In this document: piece by piece, positions 1-5,980 of the stretch | How the letters are laid out: the number at the start of each line of letters is the position of its first letter | How positions within the stretch are numbered: position 1 is the first letter of the stretch | Notes under the pieces: model-generated | Databases searched by the model: none | What the model was told of the DNA's origin: nothing | Seen by the model: only the letters and a program-made list of their open reading frames with translations | NCBI GenBank assembly: GCA_002399225.1 | Contig: DHDF01000035.1 | Span: 1 to 11,350 of the forward strand | DNA: 11,350 nucleotides | Source of the DNA: a bacterium UBA4883 | GTDB lineage: Bacteria > Bacillota > Clostridia > Oscillospirales > Acutalibacteraceae | Direction: 5' to 3' | Position numbers and translations under genes: made by a program

Positions 1-63
1 GAGGTGAAGTGTTTCCGCAGTGGCTGCAATCGTAAGTTTCGGCTGCTTTTTTTGCTGTCCCAT
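1..63 (-). CDS. Possible 5' end of a leftward gene, cut by the window edge
   Basis: On the minus strand an ATG at 63-61 opens a frame that runs without a stop to base 1 (21 codons). It reads MGQQKKQPKLT, then IAATAETLHL. A purine-rich stretch, GGTGGAGGAGG, lies directly upstream at 74-64 and could serve as ribosome binding site, although its best core is closer to the ATG than usual. I do not recognise the family from so few residues. The competing reading is the plus strand, where a frame from base 3 ends at TAA 33-35 after ten codons and could be the tail of a rightward gene. The two cannot be told apart from this window. Confidence 0.35.
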   Translation of the reverse strand, partial: MGQQKKQPKLTIAATAETLHL

Positions 64-79
64 CCTCCTCCACCAAATG

Positions 80-114
80 AAAACCCGCATGGTTCCTAAA
101 ATCGTGCGGGTTTT
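80..114. terminator. Hairpin with A/T-flanked stem, possible bidirectional terminator
   Basis: AAAACCCGCA (80-89) pairs perfectly with TGCGGGTTTT (105-114) around a 15-base loop. On the plus strand the stem ends in four T, on the minus strand likewise, so it could end transcription in either direction. The U-tract is short. If the leftward frame at 1-63 is real, this hairpin lies in its 5' leader instead. Confidence 0.5.
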
Positions 115-144
115 GCTATACCCGGAATACTAAGTAAAATGATG

Positions 145-179
145 ATACCCCGGGAGCAGAATGAACTGTTTCGGGGTAT
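145..179. repeat. Short inverted repeat (hairpin)
   Basis: ATACCCCG (145-152) and CGGGGTAT (172-179) form an 8-bp perfect inverted repeat around a 19-base loop. No T-run follows on either strand, so it is not a convincing terminator. It may be a second structured element in the same transcript as the hairpin at 80-114. Confidence 0.35.
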
Positions 180-180
180 T

Positions 181-660
181 GCTGTGTAATTTCATATAAG
201 ACAAATGTCCATATTGGATTGCAGCGATCTTTGTAAGGTAATTGTGACTTATGGTATCCACCGGTATCCGCGGTACGCCCCAATTGGTCGGCTTATTGAT
301 GGCAAATCCTAAGCTTTATCCTTGTGAACCAGTTTATCATTATATTGCTTAATTTTGTCAGGGATAACATATAGATATTCTATAATGTATTCAATAAATT
401 CCGCCATACTTGAAACATCGTACTGAATGTTATCCTAATAAGAAAGGTTTTACATGAAAAAGCAGAATGTGGAGCAGCTTTCTATCTATATTAAAATGGT
501 TGAACTTGCTGTTTTATAAGGATATAATGAATCTATTCAATTTTTGACGGATTCCTTTTAAAAGAATTGCGGCTTAATTACTTTCAATTATAAAAATCCC
601 ATTCCACACTGGTAAAAGAATCCATTTTATCGGGTTGGATGATGAGCGAACCTAGAAGGA
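181..660. other. AT-rich spacer with only short, probably decayed reading frames
   Basis: No gene of normal size is present, and base composition falls well below that of the rest of the window from about 310 to 640. Three short frames stand out. 205-312 (+) is 35 codons beginning MSILDCSDLCKV. 309-407 (-) is 32 codons beginning MAEFIEYIIEYLY; its frame stays open 27 bases further upstream to an in-frame TAG at 437-435. 454-519 (+) is 21 codons beginning MKKQNVEQLS, with an AAGAAAGG ribosome site seven bases ahead. Downstream of the last stop the same frame continues with protein-like text broken by TAA codons (517, 559). I recognise no family. Gene remnants are the likeliest reading. Confidence 0.35.
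567..594 (+). promoter_or_regulatory. Candidate promoter upstream of phzF
   Basis: TTGCGG (567-572), a 16-bp spacer and TATAAA (589-594) make a fair sigma-A-like pair in the AT-rich leader of the PhzF gene. Transcription would start near 601 and give a 5' UTR of about 120 nt. A GC-rich hairpin, GAACGGG with CCCGGTTC (about 668-689), lies in that leader. AT-rich sequence produces such matches by chance. Confidence 0.3.
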
Positions 661-663
661 AGC

Positions 664-717
664 ATGGAACGGGCCGAGCTCCCGGTTCTTGACAGCAACC
701 CTAAGGAAAGGACGTAG
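664..717 (+). CDS. Possible 17-codon upstream ORF in the phzF leader
   Basis: ATG at 664 follows AGAAGGAAGC and opens a 17-codon frame (MERAELPVLDSNPKERT) that ends at TAG 715-717, four bases before the PhzF ATG. The ribosome binding site of phzF lies inside it, so translation of the short frame could couple to or compete with phzF. It may equally be chance: its spacing to the purine stretch is short and the peptide is not recognisable. Confidence 0.2.
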   Translation: MERAELPVLDSNPKERT

Positions 718-721
718 TTTC

Positions 722-1498
722 ATGAAATATTATGTGGCGGATGCGTTTACAGGGCCCGGATTCAAAGGAAATCCGGCTGGGGTCTGCGTTGTAAACGAGT
801 GGCCTTCCGGTTCCGTCATGCAGGATATCGCGGCGGAAAACAATCTCTCCGAAACCGCATTTGTCGTAAGGCGGGAAGGCTTTTATAATTTGCGCTGGTT
901 TACGCCGGAAGCGGAAGTCGATCTGTGCGGCCACGCGACGCTGGGGGCCTCCTATGTGATTGCCCGCTTCGTGGAGCCGGGAGCGAAGCGGATTACGTTC
1001 CACTCTGTCAGCGGAGTGCTGACGGTGGAGCGTGCAGAGGGAAACTTTATGATGGATTTTCCAGTGCGCATCCCCCAAAAAATTGCATCGCCGGAGCATC
1101 TGGATGAAATTCTCGGCGTGCGGTCCCTTGAGACCTTCCTTTCTCGCGATCTTTTCGTAGTGCTGGAGTCGGAGGAAGAGGTTCGCAATTTGAATCCCGA
1201 TCTCACGGCGATGAAGACCCTGAAGCTGGGCGAAGGGGTGATCGTCACGGCGCGTGGAAAGCGCTATGATTTTGTTTCCCGTTGCTTTTATCCGAAATTC
1301 GGGATCAGCGAAGATCCGGTGACCGGCTCGGCACACTGCAATCTGATTCCCTATTGGGCCGGACGGCTGGGAAAAACGGTCATGACCGGCGCACAGCTTT
1401 CACGCAGGGGCGGACTGGTGCGGTGCGAATTGCGAGGAGAGCGTGTTGGTGTCGGGGGAGAGGCAAAGCTGTATCTGGTTGGGAAAATTATAAAGTAG
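722..1498 (+). CDS. PhzF-family isomerase/epimerase (YddE-like)
   Basis: The 258-residue product belongs to the PhzF family, two-lobed enzymes of the diaminopimelate-epimerase fold. Named members isomerise a phenazine precursor, but most homologues have no known substrate. Family marks are visible: FTGPGFKGNPAG at 9-20, AENNLSETAFV at 38-48 with Glu44 in the place of the catalytic glutamate, the WFTPEAEVDLCGHATLG block at 59-75, and EDPVTGSAH at 197-205. Length is at the short end for the family, with both lobes present. An in-frame TTG at 689 would add 11 residues, but ATG 722 is preferred because AAGGAAAGGA sits nine bases ahead and the protein then begins MKYYVADAFTG like other members. 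No phenazine genes lie nearby, so the substrate is unknown. It is a cytosolic, probably monocistronic gene. Confidence 0.9.
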   Translation: MKYYVADAFTGPGFKGNPAGVCVVNEWPSGSVMQDIAAENNLSETAFVVRREGFYNLRWFTPEAEVDLCGHATLGASYVIARFVEPGAKRITFHSVSGVLTVERAEGNFMMDFPVRIPQKIASPEHLDEILGVRSLETFLSRDLFVVLESEEEVRNLNPDLTAMKTLKLGEGVIVTARGKRYDFVSRCFYPKFGISEDPVTGSAHCNLIPYWAGRLGKTVMTGAQLSRRGGLVRCELRGERVGVGGEAKLYLVGKIIK

Positions 1499-1608
1499 CA
1501 CAATCCGCCGGAAATTTGCTGGCTGCAGCCACGAAACACTGCGGCAGGGCTGTTTTATGCCCAGGCGGGCTGCGGTAAATGACCTTTATCGATCCATATT
1601 TTGTTCAT

Positions 1609-1646
1609 AAAAAATCCCATGAAACTTAAAATTAGTTTCATGGGAT
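1609..1646 (-). terminator. Intrinsic terminator acting leftward
   Basis: ATCCCATGAAACT (1614-1626) and AGTTTCATGGGAT (1634-1646) form a perfect 13-bp stem with a 7-base loop. Read leftward the stem runs into TTTTTT (1614-1609). Read rightward it is followed by GGTCAC, with no T-run. It is therefore oriented for the leftward HKD lipoprotein gene, whose stop lies about 300 bases upstream. Confidence 0.75.
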
Positions 1647-1803
1647 GGTCACAACTGTTCTGTATTCTAGAATTGTTCCAAGTGAAGAAAAACACTGCAT
1701 CAGACCTGCGGCAGGGACGGAATACCGGACCACAGGTCCGCAGACAAATTACAAGCGCCTCAGATGAGGTTTAACATAAATTTTTCATATCTTCCTCCCC
1801 TTT

Positions 1804-1828
1804 AAGCCGCCCTTGTGGGTGGCTTTTT
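1804..1828 (+). terminator. Intrinsic terminator acting rightward
   Basis: AAGCCGCCC (1804-1812) pairs with GGGTGGCTT (1817-1825) around TTGT, with one G-T pair, and is followed by further T residues (to 1828). The leftward reading lacks a T-run (AAAGGGG). Its orientation suits phzF, about 300 bases upstream, or an independent small RNA made from the region 1650-1828. Confidence 0.7.
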
Positions 1829-1942
1829 CATGCCTTGAGGGTCTTCAGCCTATGGCTTTCTCAGTGGAAAACGCGATTCCATTTTTCGGCTGCCGCAGTC
1901 AAGCGCCTGCGTGCCGGTTTCTGAATTCTCTTCCCAGCCGCT

Positions 1943-2527
1943 TCAGGAGAAATCCGTATAATCCTTTGTATCATTCCACATCCGTTCAAACTCGGTCTCA
2001 TATTGCTTGGCGACAGTCTGATTTGCGATGAGGACCAGATTTTCGTCGTTCTTTTTCTGCGCGGAAATCGTGTAGTTATAGCTTCCGGTCGTGACGGAGG
2101 AATCGTCGATAATCGATACTTTCAGATGCATAATACCGGAATGTGAATTGATTTTAATCGGGATGCCGGCGCCCTTTATGATCTTCAGGCTCGCTTTCTG
2201 GCTCGATTCCCCGGAACATTCTCTGTCTGAAATCATGCGGACTGTCACGCCGCGCTTTCTGTCCTCCGCGATGGCATTTGCCACTTTTTTATCTGTAAAG
2301 CTGTAAATGGCGACGTCCAGCGTTTTCTTTGCCGATTGAATCTCCTGAATCAATTTCTGCTCGGCATTCTGCCCTGCCCGCGGAAAGTACACGGTAACCG
2401 AAGAATCCGGGACAGAGGCCGCCGCCGTGCTCTCCGGTTTCCCGAGTGTTTCTTCCAGGGAGGCGCACCCTGAAAGCGACAAAGAAAATGCGATTGCGAA
2501 AACCAGCGTGAAAAGTCTTTTTTTCAT
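1943..2527 (-). CDS. Lipoprotein with a single phospholipase D/nuclease HKD domain
   Basis: The 194-residue product starts with a lipoprotein signal: MKKR, a hydrophobic stretch at 5-19 and the lipobox LSGC ending at Cys21, so it is probably anchored on the outer face of the membrane. After a short linker the domain at about 45-190 carries one complete HKD motif, His134-x-Lys136-x4-Asp141, followed by Gly148-Ser149-x-Asn151. One motif per chain is typical of small Nuc-type nucleases, which form the active site as a dimer; a phosphodiesterase or phospholipase role is also possible. A start at 2599 is excluded because that ATG overlaps the -10 box of the promoter. ATG 2527 has AGGAG seven bases ahead. 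The gene lies downstream of the resistance operon on the same strand but has its own promoter. Confidence 0.85.
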   Translation of the reverse strand: MKKRLFTLVFAIAFSLSLSGCASLEETLGKPESTAAASVPDSSVTVYFPRAGQNAEQKLIQEIQSAKKTLDVAIYSFTDKKVANAIAEDRKRGVTVRMISDRECSGESSQKASLKIIKGAGIPIKINSHSGIMHLKVSIIDDSSVTTGSYNYTISAQKKNDENLVLIANQTVAKQYETEFERMWNDTKDYTDFS

Positions 2528-2597
2528 ATCCTTGCTCCTAACTTGTCTTGAAAAGATATAGATGCCGCCCTTTTTTCTGGCGCCATTGCCGGAATCC

Positions 2598-2626
2598 ATT
2601 TTAACAAAATTATCTTATAAAATCAA
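2598..2626 (-). promoter_or_regulatory. Sigma-A-type promoter of the HKD lipoprotein gene
   Basis: Read leftward, TTGATT (2626-2621) and TAAAAT (2603-2598) are separated by exactly 17 bp. Transcription should start near 2591, giving a leader of about 64 nt before ATG 2527. The position rules out the in-frame ATG at 2599 as a translation start. Confidence 0.7.
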
Positions 2627-2700
2627 TTTTTCCGGCGAAAGCGTCAACGCAGACTCAGCCCGAGTTTCAGGCGGGGTCTCTCGCAGTGCGGATGCCCGTT

Positions 2701-3438
2701 TCATTCGGCACTAACATCGCGCTTCCGAAGGAACAGCAGAGACAAAAAGCAGAACAGAAGGATAAAAATGCAGCACAGGAGGACAAACTTTCCCATCTCC
2801 ACCGCGCCGAGCGCTTCCTGGTTGACAGAGCCCAGGCCGGCAATCAGCAGGGAGTTCGGAGAAAATTGCCATTTTCCCTTTACCGCGAACCCGAAGCCCA
2901 GAATGCAGAAAAGCAGTTCCAGCCCGATGGGGACGGCAAAGCTTCGGATCACCATGGAAAACAAAAGCTGCATGGCCGCGATGGCAAGAGAGCTGAGCCA
3001 CCCGCAGAAAAACCAGCGGGCGGCTTTCAGCATGGGAAACGGCTGTGAAAAGCGGAAGAAACTCCCCGCGCAAAAATACAGGACCATAAATAACATCTGT
3101 GCCAGAAGACTGAAGGCCGCCACGGTCAAAAATTTGCTCCAGAAAATATTCCTCCGCGGGACTGGAGCCGTCATCAACGCGTTCCAGTTATGGTTAGTGT
3201 GTTCCAGGCGCCATTCATAGGCGCAGAAAATTGCAATTAAAATAGGGAAGAATAGGTCCCCGTAAAAAAGGCTGACCTGAGTCCAGAGGCTGTCCCACTG
3301 ACGGGTCAGAATATCCCGGTTCAAGGAGAAATTCACCGACCCCAGAAAGACGCTGAATGCCGGGAGAAAGAAAAACACCAGCCAGATCATCGACCCTTTC
3401 AGCTTCAGCCGTTCCGCCGCAAAAGAATTTCGCAACAT
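2701..3438 (-). CDS. ABC-2 type permease, lantibiotic-immunity (LanE/LanG-like) family, second subunit
   Basis: This 245-residue integral membrane protein has about six hydrophobic segments, beginning with LAE/KLK-type residues (AAERLKLKGS at 7-16) before the first segment. The loop after the second or third segment carries EWRLEHTNHNWNALMTAPV, the E-x-x-x-x-W-N-x-L-x-x-x-P-V pattern of permeases in LanFEG, BcrB and CprC-type exporters. It would pair with the neighbouring permease and the ATPase to remove or expel membrane-acting peptide antibiotics. The start is ATG 3438 with GAGGTG eight bases ahead. It is the last gene of the operon, 12 bases after the first permease. I see no clear terminator between it and the next leftward gene. 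Assignment to E or G subtype is not safe by eye. Confidence 0.82.
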   Translation of the reverse strand: MLRNSFAAERLKLKGSMIWLVFFFLPAFSVFLGSVNFSLNRDILTRQWDSLWTQVSLFYGDLFFPILIAIFCAYEWRLEHTNHNWNALMTAPVPRRNIFWSKFLTVAAFSLLAQMLFMVLYFCAGSFFRFSQPFPMLKAARWFFCGWLSSLAIAAMQLLFSMVIRSFAVPIGLELLFCILGFGFAVKGKWQFSPNSLLIAGLGSVNQEALGAVEMGKFVLLCCIFILLFCFLSLLFLRKRDVSAE

Positions 3439-3450
3439 TCTTTGTTCACC

Positions 3451-4206
3451 TCACATTTCTTTCCGCGTCAGCCGGTGTTTTCCAAGCAGATAAAGCAGCG
3501 CTCCGGCAATCAGAACGCCGAACAGCATGGCCCAGTTGATGCCGACCGGCACAATGGCATAGGCGCCGGCAGCGGTCACAATTGTTTTTGTCTGGGCAAG
3601 TTCAATATAATATCCCCAGATGAAGATATGACGGAGCATGTCGGGATAAAGCGCGCCGGTAAAGCCGATGAAGGACCCGAAAAGCCCGATCACAAGGGAG
3701 ACAAACTGGTTGGGAATGGCCATGGAAAAATATTCCTGAACGGCAAGAACGCTTAGATTGACCATCATAGTCCCAAGGTAAGATGCCAGAAGCTGCCCCG
3801 CGGGGAAGGGACCCGGAATTTTTTCCGCCGTCCCGAACCCTGCGAGAACAAGGTACTGCACGGCCTGCGCGGCGGCGACGTCGATCATGATGCAGGTGAA
3901 TTTGGCGCGATAGAGCGAAGAGATGCGCTCTGAGCAGCAGGAGAGAAGCTTCCAGGTATCCCCTTTGTGCTCCACATCGCAGACGCGGCTGGAAAGGACC
4001 GCAAGGGTAAACGGGCAGAAAAGACTGTTGAAGACACTGAGCTGCATCAGAAGCTTCAGCCACAGCGTGACGTTGAGGCCGTCGCGTTTGACATTATGGC
4101 TGAGACTGACCGCAATGAGAGCAGTTTCCCCCAGAAAAAGCGCCAGGGCCGTCAGAAATACATACTTATGTTTCAGTTTGTAAAATTCCAGGGCAAGGTA
4201 CCGCAT
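3451..4206 (-). CDS. ABC-2 type permease, lantibiotic-immunity (LanE/LanG-like) family, first subunit
   Basis: The 251-residue product begins RYLALEFYKLKHKY, the basic amphipathic start common in LanE/LanG permeases, and has about six membrane segments. The cytoplasmic loop near residues 75-95 carries EHKGDTWKLL, the E-x-K-x-x-x-W-K signature of this exporter group. It should form the membrane channel together with the following permease. The ATPase stop TGA (4208-4206) shares its A with ATG 4206, which suggests translational coupling; an in-frame GTG at 4209 is an alternative that adds one residue. The sequence is otherwise ordinary, with no truncation. Confidence 0.82.
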   Translation of the reverse strand: MRYLALEFYKLKHKYVFLTALALFLGETALIAVSLSHNVKRDGLNVTLWLKLLMQLSVFNSLFCPFTLAVLSSRVCDVEHKGDTWKLLSCCSERISSLYRAKFTCIMIDVAAAQAVQYLVLAGFGTAEKIPGPFPAGQLLASYLGTMMVNLSVLAVQEYFSMAIPNQFVSLVIGLFGSFIGFTGALYPDMLRHIFIWGYYIELAQTKTIVTAAGAYAIVPVGINWAMLFGVLIAGALLYLLGKHRLTRKEM

Positions 4207-5117
4207 CACAGCGCCGCCGCCTTTCCCGTGAGGTCCAGGAAGATTTCTTCCAGGCTCTTGCGGCGCTCTTCAATGCGGAACACCGGCACGCCGTTTCCCA
4301 CCAGGAGGCTGTTGATGCGCGCGACGGCGTCGTCGCTGACCTGCTCAAATGCCAGTTCTCCCTCCGGCGTCGTCTTTGGACGGTAATCGTTCAAAAGCGC
4401 GGAAGCCTTGTCCCGGTCGCGCACCCGCATCACGATGGAATGGCTGCTTTTTGCATGCAGTTCTTCCATACTGCCCTGAAAGACCAGTTCACCTTTGTTG
4501 ATGATGCCGACCGCCGTGGCCATGCGGTCGATTTCCGAAAGAATATGACTCGAGATCATGACCGTCATGCCATACTGGGAAGGCAGCGAACGGATGAGTT
4601 CTCGAATTTCTTCGATTCCGGCCGGATCGAGGCCGTTGGTCGGCTCATCTAAAACCAGCAGTTTCGGGAACCGCGCAAGCGCCATGGCAATGCCGAGGCG
4701 CTGCTTCATACCAAGAGAGTAAAATTTAACTTTCTTGTCTTTCTGATTTTCCAACCGGACGATCGAAAGAGCTTTCTGAATGTCCTTTTCCGGCAGGTTG
4801 AGCAGCTTTTGAACGACCCGCATGTTTTCAAGGCCCGTCAGATGGCCATAATAGGACGGGGATTCGATTAATGCACCGATTTGTTTTAAAATGCCGACAC
4901 GGCTCTTTTCATTGAGCTGCCGGCCGAAAATTTCCACGCGGCCGCGCGTGGGGCGCACAAGCCCCAAAATCATTTTCATCGTCGTGGATTTTCCGGCTCC
5001 GTTTGGGCCCAGAAAGCCGTACACTTCTCCCGGGCGAATCTGAAGGCCAAGATCTTTGACACGGAAGACGCCGCCGTATTCTTTCGACAGCCCCGCTGTG
5101 GCAATTGCCGTTTCCAT
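4206..5117 (-). CDS. ABC transporter ATPase, LanF/BcrA-type (bacitracin/lantibiotic resistance)
   Basis: This 303-residue ATPase has Walker A GPNGAGKST (37-45), signature YSLGMKQR (133-140), Walker B LLVLDEP (153-159, Glu158) and the switch His191. The Q-loop position is Glu85 (IGALIESPS at 80-88) in place of glutamine, the E-loop reported for lantibiotic immunity ATPases. The C-terminal extension of about 70 residues ends in SLEEIFLDLTG, as in BcrA, LanF and CprA. It would energise the two permeases encoded next in removing peptide antibiotics from the membrane. ATG 5117 is preceded by GAGG with seven-base spacing. It is first in a three-gene leftward operon and diverges from a two-component system that probably controls it. 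No lantibiotic precursor or modification gene is in view, so defence against foreign peptides is likelier than self-immunity. Confidence 0.9.
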   Translation of the reverse strand: METAIATAGLSKEYGGVFRVKDLGLQIRPGEVYGFLGPNGAGKSTTMKMILGLVRPTRGRVEIFGRQLNEKSRVGILKQIGALIESPSYYGHLTGLENMRVVQKLLNLPEKDIQKALSIVRLENQKDKKVKFYSLGMKQRLGIAMALARFPKLLVLDEPTNGLDPAGIEEIRELIRSLPSQYGMTVMISSHILSEIDRMATAVGIINKGELVFQGSMEELHAKSSHSIVMRVRDRDKASALLNDYRPKTTPEGELAFEQVSDDAVARINSLLVGNGVPVFRIEERRKSLEEIFLDLTGKAAAL

Positions 5118-5148
5118 AAGATTACCTCTTTTCGGTTTGATTGCCTTT

Positions 5149-5192
5149 ATTGTACGGCGCGTTCCTTACGTCTTCCTGACCGGTTTCTTACG
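5149..5192 (-). promoter_or_regulatory. Putative regulated promoter of the ABC operon with a 22-bp direct repeat
   Basis: Plus-strand GTTCCTTACG (5161-5170) and GTTTCTTACG (5183-5192) match at nine of ten positions with a 22-bp period, two helical turns. That spacing suits a dimer of an OmpR-type regulator on one face of the DNA. Leftward of them TACAAT (5154-5149) is a possible -10 box for the ABC operon. The hexamer 17 bp upstream of it (AGGAAG) is far from consensus, as expected where an activator is needed. One repeat would then lie inside the spacer, which is unusual. Binding by the adjacent regulator is inference. Confidence 0.45.
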
Positions 5193-5201
5193 CCAGCCTT
5201 A

Positions 5202-5218
5202 AATTTATCCGATAAATT
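5202..5218. promoter_or_regulatory. Perfect 8-1-8 palindrome, candidate operator
   Basis: AATTTATC, a central C and GATAAATT form a perfect 17-bp inverted repeat in the middle of the divergent intergenic region. Its right arm overlaps the -35 box of the regulator promoter by two bases. Such symmetry fits a dimeric DNA-binding protein; the position suggests repression of the regulator-kinase operon. Which protein binds is unknown. Confidence 0.5.
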
Positions 5219-5246
5219 GAGAACTGCGGCCCCGGGGTGATATACT
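5217..5246 (+). promoter_or_regulatory. Sigma-A-type promoter of the two-component operon
   Basis: TTGAGA (5217-5222) and TATACT (5241-5246) are separated by 18 bp. The start of transcription should fall near 5253, leaving a leader of only about 11 nt before ATG 5264. The in-frame ATG 5252 would be at or just before the first transcribed base. Confidence 0.6.
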
Positions 5247-5263
5247 GATTGATGGTGATTGCA

Positions 5264-5980
5264 ATGGATGAGATCAAGGCGAAAAAAATTCTGGTCGTGG
5301 ACGACCAGAAAGAACTGCTGGAGCTGGTGGAGGAAATTCTGCGGAAAGAGGGGTATTCTCGCGTTTTCACGGCGCTTGACTGCCGTGCAGCCCGGGTGAA
5401 AGCCGAGACGGTCAAGCCGGATCTGATTTTGCTGGATGTGGTGCTGCCCGACGGCGACGGATTTTCGCTGATGCGAGAAATCCGGAAAAGCTCGGACGTG
5501 CCGATTATCTTTCTGACCGCGCGCGGAGAGGATGAAGACAAGCTGGTCGGTCTTGGCCTCGGCGCGGACGATTATGTGGTCAAGCCGTTTCTGCCGAAAG
5601 AACTGGTCCTTCGCGTAGGGGCGGTGCTTCGGCGCACCTATCGGCCCGCACAGCGGGAGGGCAGACCACGCTTTGCTCTGGGCAGAGCAGAAGTAAATCT
5701 GGACGGCGGCTTTGTGGAAAAAGAGGGAAGCCGGCTTCCCCTGACGGCAAAAGAGCTGGCGCTGCTCCTGAAGCTTTACGAAAACCGAAACCGCATCGTC
5801 ACGGGGGACGCTCTCTGTGAATCGGTGTGGGGGGACAGTCTGCCCGGCTATGAAAATACGCTGATGGTCCACATCCGCCGCCTGCGCGAAAAAATAGAGG
5901 AAGATCCATCCCATCCGCGCTGTCTTTTAACCGCGCGCGGCCTTGGGTACAAACTGGTTACGGAGGGGAAAAACCCTTGA
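5264..5980 (+). CDS. OmpR/PhoB-family response regulator
   Basis: The 238-residue product has a receiver domain (about 7-120) with acidic pair Asp13-Asp14, phosphoacceptor Asp58 in LILLDVVLPDGDG, Thr85 and Lys107, all the residues needed for phosphotransfer. A winged-helix DNA-binding domain follows (about 140-235), with LTAKELALL and the recognition-helix block TLMVHIRRLREKIE, ending RGLGYKL. It should be phosphorylated by the kinase encoded next and act on the divergent ABC operon. ATG 5264 is chosen because GGTGAT lies four bases ahead and the mapped promoter starts transcription about 5253. ATG 5252 and TTG 5249 are in frame, but would need a leaderless or earlier transcript. The stop overlaps the kinase start by three bases. 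Confidence 0.9.
   Translation: MDEIKAKKILVVDDQKELLELVEEILRKEGYSRVFTALDCRAARVKAETVKPDLILLDVVLPDGDGFSLMREIRKSSDVPIIFLTARGEDEDKLVGLGLGADDYVVKPFLPKELVLRVGAVLRRTYRPAQREGRPRFALGRAEVNLDGGFVEKEGSRLPLTAKELALLLKLYENRNRIVTGDALCESVWGDSLPGYENTLMVHIRRLREKIEEDPSHPRCLLTARGLGYKLVTEGKNP

Larger units (their letters stand above)
1499..1942. other. Convergent intergenic region with crossed terminators
   Basis: No reading frame here looks coding. The gap holds a leftward-acting terminator (1609-1646) and a rightward-acting one (1804-1828). Between them lie two smaller inverted repeats: CTGCGG 1706-1711 with CCGCAG 1738-1743, enclosing a competing GGACC/GGTCC pair at 1727-1739, and CCTC/GAGG at 1758-1769. A weak CAGCC/GGCTG hairpin followed by TTTT (1526-1556) could end some phzF transcripts early. 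Confidence 0.5.

Noticed and set aside
1..75. tRNA gene ending in CCTCCTCCACCA just ahead of a hairpin
   Set aside because: The 3' end looks tRNA-like, but there is no T arm (no GGTTCGA-type block) in the right place and no anticodon arm can be drawn. The bases read better as the ribosome site of a leftward frame.
689..694. TTGACA as a -35 box for phzF
   Set aside because: No -10-like hexamer lies 16-18 bp downstream; that position is the ribosome site and start region of phzF.
2597..2599. ATG 2599 as start of the HKD lipoprotein
   Set aside because: It overlaps the -10 box and lies upstream of the expected transcript start. It also puts 24 polar residues ahead of a classic lipoprotein signal.
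5147..5914. Long leftward frame of 255 codons opposite the response regulator
   Set aside because: It is antisense to an intact OmpR-type regulator, runs through the divergent promoter region and shows no family features.
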